64,000 nucleotides of DNA from Opitutus sp. GAS368 (GTDB lineage: Bacteria; Verrucomicrobiota; Verrucomicrobiia; Opitutales; Opitutaceae), in NCBI GenBank assembly GCA_945871085.1, contig CAMBVX010000002.1, positions 1 to 64,000 on the forward strand. Reading direction: 5' to 3'. This document shows, piece after piece, positions 57,062-64,000 of the stretch. The translations under genes were made by a program, and so were the position numbers. Under the pieces are notes generated by a model that was not told where the DNA came from, searched no databases, and was given only the letters and a program-made list of their open reading frames with translations. Within the stretch, counting starts at the first letter, position 1, and every line of letters begins with the position of its first letter.

Positions 57062-58488
57062 GGGGCGAGGGAGTTTTTTCGCAGTGTTTCCAGCAACTCA
57101 AAAAAGTGAGGAAATGTTTTGGCGCAGCAGGCGGGATGGCGGATCGAGAGCCACGGGCGGCCGTCGCCGTGAAGGTCGTGGCAGCCGAGGATGCCGAAGC
57201 TCATGGCGAAGCGGTGGTCGCCGTAGGTTTCGATTTCGATGGGCGCGGCAGCGGAGCGGCGACGGAGTTCGGCGAGGTCAGGCGTGACGGTGAGGCCGTC
57301 TTGGTCGGCGTGCTCGTGGACGTTTTGGCCAAGCTTGCGGAGCTCGGCAACCATGCCGGCGACACGGTCGGTTTCCTGTTTTCGCGAGTGAGCGATGCCG
57401 GTGATCGTGGTCGGGCTGTCGAGGAGCGGGGTGAGGGCGGCGAGGGTGAGAAAGGTGTCGGAGAATTCGGAGAAGTTTTGCGTAACTCCGCGGAGGGGGG
57501 TGGGCCGATCATACGAGCTGTCGATGCCGAGGGCGCGTGCCCCGAATTCAGAGGGTAGCGAAGGCGAGTGGGGGACGGCGACCCGGGATCGCAGGGCGAG
57601 GCCGACTTGAGCGAGCACGTCGACAAAGCGAGCGTCGCCTTGCAGCCCGGAGCCGGCCGCGAGAAAGCCGGGAAGATGGAGCGAGCCGCCGGCGGTCAAC
57701 GGCAGGGCGAGAAAATAGCTGGCGGCGGTTGCATCGGGCTCGATCAAGTAGGTTCCGCGGGAGCAATACGGGCCAACCCCGATGGAAATGGCACCGGTGG
57801 CTTGGGCGATCCCCGAGGCGAAGCCGAACTCGTCCATCAGCCTACGCGTCATCGTGACGAAGGGTTGGCGCAATTTGCCGAGAACAGTAATCGAGACGGG
57901 AGAATCAGCGCCGGGCGCGACCATGAGCAGAGCAGAGAGTAACTGACTGCTTTCGCTCGCGTCGATGCTCACCGGGCCACCACGGAGTCCGCGCGCGTGG
58001 ATTTCGAGCGGGAAAAACCCTTCGACGCCCGGGCAGCGAATATCAGCGCCGAGGGTGCGGAGGGCGTCGATGAGGGGCTTCATCGGGCGCTTCCGCATCT
58101 GGGGGACGCCATCGACGCGATAGATGCCGCGAGGTGCGGCGGCGCAGAGAGCGGTGAGGAAACGGGCGGCGGTGCCGGCGAGGCCGACGAAGAGGTCGAT
58201 GGGTGCGGTGACCGACGTACAGGGAAAAGCGGCGGCTTGATCCGAGACGCGGAGCGTGTGGAGCGATTCGTCGGCGGCGATGGTGAAGCCGAGTTTCCTC
58301 AGGGCTTCGGCCATCAGGTGGGTGTCCTCGCTAAAGAGAGCGCCGGTCAACGTGACGGGCTGGTCGCAGAGGGCGGCGAGGAGGAGCGCGCGGTTGGTGA
58401 GGCTCTTCGAGCCGGGCAGCGTGACGGTGCCACGGGCGGGCCGAGTGAAGGGCTGGATGGGCAGGAGGTCGGGGAGGGAGGTCGTCAC
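57058..58488 (-). CDS. aroA: 3-phosphoshikimate 1-carboxyvinyltransferase (EPSP synthase)
   Basis: LPGSKSLTNRALLLAALC, LFVGLAGTAARFLTALCA, ESSQLLSALLMVAP. Confidence 0.95.
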   Translation of the reverse strand: MTTSLPDLLPIQPFTRPARGTVTLPGSKSLTNRALLLAALCDQPVTLTGALFSEDTHLMAEALRKLGFTIAADESLHTLRVSDQAAAFPCTSVTAPIDLFVGLAGTAARFLTALCAAAPRGIYRVDGVPQMRKRPMKPLIDALRTLGADIRCPGVEGFFPLEIHARGLRGGPVSIDASESSQLLSALLMVAPGADSPVSITVLGKLRQPFVTMTRRLMDEFGFASGIAQATGAISIGVGPYCSRGTYLIEPDATAASYFLALPLTAGGSLHLPGFLAAGSGLQGDARFVDVLAQVGLALRSRVAVPHSPSLPSEFGARALGIDSSYDRPTPLRGVTQNFSEFSDTFLTLAALTPLLDSPTTITGIAHSRKQETDRVAGMVAELRKLGQNVHEHADQDGLTVTPDLAELRRRSAAAPIEIETYGDHRFAMSFGILGCHDLHGDGRPWLSIRHPACCAKTFPHFFELLETLRKNSLAP

Positions 58489-59354
58489 GGCAGCGGGCGG
58501 AATTGGTCGCGGTAGGCTTGGCCGCGTTCGAGGCGGGCGGCGATTTCGACGTAGTCGCGGTTGGCGAGAGCGGTGCGCAGGCCGTGGAGTTCGTCTTCGA
58601 AGCCGCTCAGGGCGCGGAGGACTTCGTCGCGATTTTGTTCGAGGATGGCGCGCCAGATCTGCGGATCACTACCAGCGATGCGCGTGGTGTCACGCAGACC
58701 GCCGCCGGCGTGGTTGCGCCACGCGGGATTTTTTTTGGCGAGAAATCCACAGAGACTCGACGCGATGACCTGGGGCAGGTGACTGATGTGCGCGACGATT
58801 TCGTCGTGTTCGTCCGGGGGGACGGTGACGACTTCAGCGCCGAGGGCATGCCAAAACGCCACCGCGGCGGCGGTGGCGGCGGGAGGGGTTTCGGGCAGCG
58901 GGGTGACGAAACAGGTGCGGCGTTCGAAGAGGGTAGCGGAGCCGTGTTTCCAGCCGGTTTTTTCAGAGCCGGCCATGGGGTGGGCACCGACGAAGTGTGC
59001 GTGGGGAGCGAGGGCGGCGTGTCCGAGGCGGGAAATTTCGCCTTTTACGCTGCCGACGTCGGTGACCAGCGTGCCGGGTGCAAGCTCGGGGGCGATGCGG
59101 CGGGCGAGTGGCACGATCTGGTCGACGGGTGCGGCGATCACGACGAGGTCGGCGCCGCGGACGGCTGCGTTGGGCGTGTCTGCGACGGCGTCACACCACG
59201 GTTGTTCGCGCAGTTCGAGACGTGATTCCGGCCGGCGGGTCCACAACACGATGCGCGGCGCGACACCGCTCGCACGGACGGCGCGGGCGACGGATGCACC
59301 GAGGAGGCCGGGGGCGAGAATCGTGATTTGAGTGAAGGCAGGCACGGCGGGCAA
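58485..59354 (-). CDS. tyrA: Prephenate dehydrogenase
   Basis: ITILAPGLLGASVARAVRASG, DVGSVKGEIS, FVGAHPMAGSEKTGWKHGSATLFE. Confidence 0.92.
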   Translation of the reverse strand: MPAVPAFTQITILAPGLLGASVARAVRASGVAPRIVLWTRRPESRLELREQPWCDAVADTPNAAVRGADLVVIAAPVDQIVPLARRIAPELAPGTLVTDVGSVKGEISRLGHAALAPHAHFVGAHPMAGSEKTGWKHGSATLFERRTCFVTPLPETPPAATAAAVAFWHALGAEVVTVPPDEHDEIVAHISHLPQVIASSLCGFLAKKNPAWRNHAGGGLRDTTRIAGSDPQIWRAILEQNRDEVLRALSGFEDELHGLRTALANRDYVEIAARLERGQAYRDQFRPLP

Positions 59355-59462
59355 AGACGCAAAATCGCCGGACGGTGTCGAGCTCTACGGGGGCAAACGG
59401 GGCCGGTGGCTGACCATAGACAACGCGTTGCAATTTTCGCGCGCCAACCTTTTCTCCGGAAC

Positions 59463-61196
59463 ATGCCTTACAAGCCGACGTGGAAAGACCGCCTCGAAGA
59501 CGCGGAGCCGTATATTGGTCCGGCGATCGCGGGGGTGGTCGTGCTGGCGCTTGTGGGCTGGTTGGGGTGGCACACGTTCGGGCCTGAAAAATCGACGAGA
59601 TCATTCACGGCGCCACCGAAGGCAGAAGTGGACCGGCTGGCCGCCATGCGGCGGGTGGCGGGTGAGGCCGAGGTGTTGGAAAAAACTTACCGCCGCGCGC
59701 TGGAATCGGGCGTGTCCGCGGAAACAGCCGCGGCGATGCTTGACCGGGCGATTGAAAAGCAGCGCGAATTGATGCGGTCTGAGCCGGCGGTGAGCACGGA
59801 GCAGGCCGCGAAGCTGGCGCGGTTGGAGGGGGCGCGGGGCTCGCAGCGTTCGCGCGCGGCGCTCGCGCGGAGCAGGGAGTTGGAGAAAGAGGCGCTGGCG
59901 GCGCAGCAGGCAGGGCAGGGGGCCGAGGCGAGGGAGAAAATGCAGGAGGCGTTGCGTCTGCAACGCGAGGCGAACGCGAATGCGACGAAGGATGAGGTAA
60001 AGGACGTGGCGCGCGAGTCGCGACTCGCGCGGGAGGTCTCCGGGGCCGAGGCGGAGCCGTTGCACGCGGCGGTGGCGACGGCCCTGACGCTGGCGCGTTC
60101 CGCAATCGCGCAGGAGAAATGGGAGGACGCCCAGAACGCCTACACGGAAGCGAGAAAATCGCAGGCGGAGTTGAACCAGCGTTTTCCCGCGACGCGTCAC
60201 GCGGACGTAGCGGCGTTGGACAAGATCGATGCGGAGTTGGCGTCGCTGCGGGCGGCGGGGCTTGCGGCGGCGGTGACGGCGCGGGAGCGGGAAGGCGACG
60301 CGGCGGCGCAGGCCGGGCGGGCGCAGGAGGCAGCGGCGTCCTTCGCGGCGGCTGCGACGTTGCAGCGGGAAATCAACACGAAATTTCTGAAGAGCCGCTT
60401 TGCCTCGGAGCCGCGCGCCGACGATCTGGAGGTGCGGCGACAGACGGTGCTTTCGTCCGTGCTACTGGGGCGAGCGGTGGGGCTCGATCGGGAGCTGGGT
60501 GACGCGTTGCGTCGTCGGCAGAATTCGGCGGCCACGGAAAAATTATGGGCGGCGCTAAAAATCTTGGAGAAGGTCGCGGCGGAATATCCCCGGAGTCGTT
60601 CGTTCGATCCGGCCTTGCAGCGGAAGCTGGCCTATCTCGCACTGCGAACGGGAGATTTGGATACGTTGCAGGAACAGGTTTTCACGCGACTCGGACCGCT
60701 GCCGGGGACGACCCGGCTCCAGATGCTCAAGACGGAAGTGCCGCAGGAGCTCTACACCCGGGTGATGAATATAAATCCGAGCCGCAATGCGGGGCGCGGG
60801 TTGCCGGTGGATTCCGTCAGCTGGCTCGACACCCAGGAATTTTGCGAACGCCTGTCGTGGGTGCTGGGACGGTTGGTGCGGTTGCCGTCGGAGGTGGAGT
60901 TTGCCCGGGCGTGGAGCGCGGGCGGCGCGGGCGCGTGGTCGGCCGACAACAGCGGTGGGCGCAGTCGGGAGACGGGAAAGTCACCGGCCACGCCGGCGGG
61001 TTATCACGACTTAGCGGGCAATCTCACCGAGTGGCTGCAGCCGCCGCTGCAGGTGGGTGAGACGGCGCCGGTGGCCGGCGGCAGTTATCTGGACCCGGCG
61101 GCAGCGCTAAAAACGCTGAAAGTCACCGTCGGCGAGAAGAGTGAACGCGCGCGGCACATCGGATTTCGCATCGTGATTGAGCCCGGCGTGAATTGA
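59463..61196 (+). CDS. Membrane-anchored coiled-coil protein with degenerate FGE-sulfatase-like C-terminal domain
   Basis: N-terminal TM (AIAGVVVLALVGWLGW), Ala/Glu/Arg-rich helices, C-terminal PVDSVSWLDTQEFCERLS...HDLAGNLTEWL...GGSYLD...HIGFRIV. Confidence 0.7.
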   Translation: MPYKPTWKDRLEDAEPYIGPAIAGVVVLALVGWLGWHTFGPEKSTRSFTAPPKAEVDRLAAMRRVAGEAEVLEKTYRRALESGVSAETAAAMLDRAIEKQRELMRSEPAVSTEQAAKLARLEGARGSQRSRAALARSRELEKEALAAQQAGQGAEAREKMQEALRLQREANANATKDEVKDVARESRLAREVSGAEAEPLHAAVATALTLARSAIAQEKWEDAQNAYTEARKSQAELNQRFPATRHADVAALDKIDAELASLRAAGLAAAVTAREREGDAAAQAGRAQEAAASFAAAATLQREINTKFLKSRFASEPRADDLEVRRQTVLSSVLLGRAVGLDRELGDALRRRQNSAATEKLWAALKILEKVAAEYPRSRSFDPALQRKLAYLALRTGDLDTLQEQVFTRLGPLPGTTRLQMLKTEVPQELYTRVMNINPSRNAGRGLPVDSVSWLDTQEFCERLSWVLGRLVRLPSEVEFARAWSAGGAGAWSADNSGGRSRETGKSPATPAGYHDLAGNLTEWLQPPLQVGETAPVAGGSYLDPAAALKTLKVTVGEKSERARHIGFRIVIEPGVN

Positions 61197-61266
61197 ACGA
61201 GAAGGTGGCGCGGTCGAGGTTGGCGGGATCGCCGGGAGGTGTTCGGCGATATGCGGACCTCGCGGG

Positions 61267-61695
61267 TCACGCTCCGAGCGCGGCGATGAGCGCAAATTCT
61301 TCGCTACTTAAGGGGAGCACGGAGAGGCGGCTTTGCCGGAGGAGGGCGACTTTGGCGAGGGCTGGCTCGGCTTTTATTTGGGCGAGCGTGACGGGGCGAG
61401 CGAACGCGCGGATGGCTTTCAGTTCGACGGCCACCCAGCCGGGCTCGTCGGCGGTGGTGTCGGCAAATGCAGGACGCGTCACCTCGGTGAGACCGACGAC
61501 GGCTTTGGTGGTGACGCTCTCGTAGAAAAGCACCTGGTCACCGGGTTGCATGGTATTGAGGTGAATCCGAGCTTGGTAGTTACGAACGCCGGTCCACGCG
61601 GTGCGGCCATCGCGGACGAGGTCGAGCCACGCGTAGGCGTCGGGTTCGGACTTGACGAGCCAGTGTTGAGGGAGGGCGTTTTTCTTTGGTTTCAT
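61267..61695 (-). CDS. EVE domain-containing protein
   Basis: HWLVKSEPDAYAWLDLVRDGRTAWTGVRNYQARIHLNTMQPGDQVLFYES. Confidence 0.95.
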   Translation of the reverse strand: MKPKKNALPQHWLVKSEPDAYAWLDLVRDGRTAWTGVRNYQARIHLNTMQPGDQVLFYESVTTKAVVGLTEVTRPAFADTTADEPGWVAVELKAIRAFARPVTLAQIKAEPALAKVALLRQSRLSVLPLSSEEFALIAALGA

Positions 61696-61707
61696 GATGT
61701 AGGAGGA

Positions 61708-63972
61708 TTAGCGCCAGCGAAACGCGCTGAGCAAGCTGGAGTAGTCGTCGGTCCAGACCGCCCGGTCGTTCCCGCGCGCGGGGCGCCAGCGGGAATCGCG
61801 GGAAAACGGTGCGAGGTAGTCAGCGTTGCGCGCGAGAATAAGCCACACAGAGGGGGCCTTGCCGAGGGCGGCTTCGGCCGGGGAGATGACGGTGTCGTCG
61901 CGAACCAGGCAAACGAGCTGGGCGTCGTGCGCCAAGTTGGCGAAAACGGGTTCGAGATCGAGATGGAGATTCGAAATATGGCAGGCAATCACGCCGCGCG
62001 GCGCGAGTTTGCTTTGATAAAGTGCGAAGGCTTCGCGGGTGACGAGATGGACGGGAATCGCATCGGAGCTGAAGGCGTCGAGGACGATCACGGTGAAGGC
62101 GGCGGCGGGTGCGGTGGCGAGCGTCAGGCGAGCATCGCCGAGGACGACGCGCAGCTCGGCGGCGGAATCGCGGAGAAACGTGAAGTAGCGTTCGGTGCGC
62201 GCGAGTTGTTCGACGACCGGATCAATTTCATAGAAGGTCCACGATTGCTGCGGCAGGGCATAGCTCGCGAGTGAGCCGGCACCCAAGCCAATGGCGGCGA
62301 TCTTCGCGGCCGGATCGCGGGCGACGGAGGCAAGCACCTGGCCGATGGGGCCGCTGCGGTGATAGTAGGTGAGGGGTTCACGGCGGTGCGCGGGGTCGAG
62401 ACTCTGCATGCCATGGAGCGTCTTCCCGTGAACGAGCAGATGAAAAGTTTCCGTGGGATCAAGCGTCACGCGATGCACGCCGAAAAAACTGCGCGCGGCG
62501 TGGAGCACGCGGCCTTTTTCGCCTTCGAAAAAATTTCCGGCGAGCAGCATCGCGCCAAGGCCGAGCGCGAAACGCAGCGGGCGCCGGGAAAAGAAATAGC
62601 AGACCAGGGCAGCTGGGCCAAAGATCAGACCGGCGAGGGTGGCATCAGGACGCAGGCGCGCGGCCGAGGCGACCCAGAGGAGACCAAAAATGAGCAGGCC
62701 GGGCAGCGCAGACCAGAGGAGGTCGAGGCTCAGACTGATCCTTGGATTCGGCGCGGGGGAAGTGGGCGGGGCGGTTTGATCCACGGTGGAGGGTGCGAGC
62801 GCCAGGAAGCACGCGAGCACCAGACCGACCGTATACTCGGCGACGGAGCGAAAAATGACAGGGGCGAGGAGGGCGTTGAACAGACCACCGAGGACGCCGC
62901 CGACAGACATCCAGAGGAAAAATTCGGTGAGGTGGGCCGTCTCGGGTCGGTCGGCGGCGAGACGGCCATGGCAGAGCATCGTCGCAAGGAAGAAGGCGAG
63001 TACGTGCAGGAGCATGAGCCAACCGATCGGTTGCGTCGCCTGGAGGTTCATCACCATGACCAGCGCCACAAAGGCAAGGGGCAGGGCGCGAACGAGGAGA
63101 GGCTGCGGGAGCATCGGCCGGGAAGCGAAGACGAGCACAAACGTCAGTAAATAGAGTGCGAGTGGAATGATCCACAACAGGGGGATGACCGCGACCTCGC
63201 TGGAGAGATAGGTCGTGACGCCCAGCATGAGACTCGACGGGGCGAAGGAGAGCAGCACCCAACGGAGGCGGCGGCGCGCGGAGAGTTTTTCAACGGGGAG
63301 TGCCGCGCTGGACGGGACGGCCCCGGCTGGGGCGCGCGAGGCCGATTTCCAAAGCGCGAGAGCACACGCAGCGATGAGTGCGGCGAGGGCGACATAGCCC
63401 CACTGCCAGAGTCGGCTCTGCTCGACCAAACTGATGTTGGGTTCGAGCCAGAGCGGGTAGCAAATTAACGCAAGGAGGCTGCCGACGTTACTGGCGGCGT
63501 AGAGGAAGTAAGGGTCCGCGGCGCGCCGGTGTCCGGAGGCGGCAAACCAGCGTTGGAGTAAAGGGCTCGTCGTGGAAACGGCAAAGAACGGTGCCCCGAC
63601 TGCGGCGAGCATGAGGGCGAGCAACCAAGGGCCAGGATGGCCGTGCACGGGCGGCGTCCACCCCGGGGGGATCGCGATCGGGAGCAACGCCAGCGGCAAC
63701 AACAACAGCAGCAGGTGCCACCGCGCATGGAGTCCGACACCGAGACGTGACGTGCACAGGTGGGCATAGGCATAACCGGCGAGCAGGGTCGCTTGGTAAA
63801 AAACCATGGCCGTGTTCCAGACGGAAGGTGCGCCCCCGAGCAGAGGGAGCACGAGACGCGCAAACATCGGCTGCACCAGAAAGAGCAGCGCGGCACTGAC
63901 AAAAAGGGTGACGGAATAGAGCGCGACCATGAGGGCCAGATCGTGTCTGGCGACGGCGCGGATACTAATCAA
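61708..63972 (-). CDS. Fused membrane/spermidine synthase-like protein
   Basis: N-terminal polytopic membrane region (LFLVQPMFARLVLPLLGGAPSVWNTAMVFYQ), C-terminal spermine/spermidine synthase fold (IGLGAGSLASYA, VILDAFSSDAIPVHLVTREAF). Confidence 0.88.
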   Translation of the reverse strand: MISIRAVARHDLALMVALYSVTLFVSAALLFLVQPMFARLVLPLLGGAPSVWNTAMVFYQATLLAGYAYAHLCTSRLGVGLHARWHLLLLLLPLALLPIAIPPGWTPPVHGHPGPWLLALMLAAVGAPFFAVSTTSPLLQRWFAASGHRRAADPYFLYAASNVGSLLALICYPLWLEPNISLVEQSRLWQWGYVALAALIAACALALWKSASRAPAGAVPSSAALPVEKLSARRRLRWVLLSFAPSSLMLGVTTYLSSEVAVIPLLWIIPLALYLLTFVLVFASRPMLPQPLLVRALPLAFVALVMVMNLQATQPIGWLMLLHVLAFFLATMLCHGRLAADRPETAHLTEFFLWMSVGGVLGGLFNALLAPVIFRSVAEYTVGLVLACFLALAPSTVDQTAPPTSPAPNPRISLSLDLLWSALPGLLIFGLLWVASAARLRPDATLAGLIFGPAALVCYFFSRRPLRFALGLGAMLLAGNFFEGEKGRVLHAARSFFGVHRVTLDPTETFHLLVHGKTLHGMQSLDPAHRREPLTYYHRSGPIGQVLASVARDPAAKIAAIGLGAGSLASYALPQQSWTFYEIDPVVEQLARTERYFTFLRDSAAELRVVLGDARLTLATAPAAAFTVIVLDAFSSDAIPVHLVTREAFALYQSKLAPRGVIACHISNLHLDLEPVFANLAHDAQLVCLVRDDTVISPAEAALGKAPSVWLILARNADYLAPFSRDSRWRPARGNDRAVWTDDYSSLLSAFRWR

Positions 63973-64000
63973 GGCGGAGCGTGCGCAAACCCGGGCCCCA

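Overview
This is a 64 kb high-GC chromosomal window. It looks like an Opitutaceae/Verrucomicrobia-type genome, judged from gene content and repeat style only. Most of it is dense core and catabolic coding sequence: a myo-inositol (iol) cluster with an embedded transaldolase, a likely L-galactose-type sugar oxidation cluster, leuA, ilvB, an ECF sigma cassette, SRP RNA plus dnaX, type II glutamine synthetase, a FecR/CHASE2-cyclase pair, lipA, lysS, lolCD, lpxB, a hybrid histidine kinase, hemA/ccsA, a GDSL autotransporter, trpS, and a tyrA-aroA-cmk-plsC operon. No rRNA, tRNA, CRISPR array or prophage was recognised. The most notable observations are: (1) iolE has no conventional in-frame start codon between a 64-bp palindromic repeat and its conserved domain, so the repeat appears to be translated (RPE-like); (2) dnaX ends at an A10 slippery tract and the tau-like C-terminus continues in the -1 frame; (3) the 3' end of trpS is duplicated (66 bp) around a small inserted ORF; (4) a transaldolase sits in the iol operon where a kinase/aldolase route might be expected; (5) a RAYT transposase is bounded by inverted repeats, one of which encodes its own C-terminus and stop; (6) several families of small palindromic or MITE-like repeats occur; (7) a minimal kinase-like protein, a PP2C phosphatase and a GGCT form an operon divergent from glutamine synthetase; (8) leuA has a candidate leader peptide/attenuator. 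All calls come from reading the sequence and translations; no searches were run.
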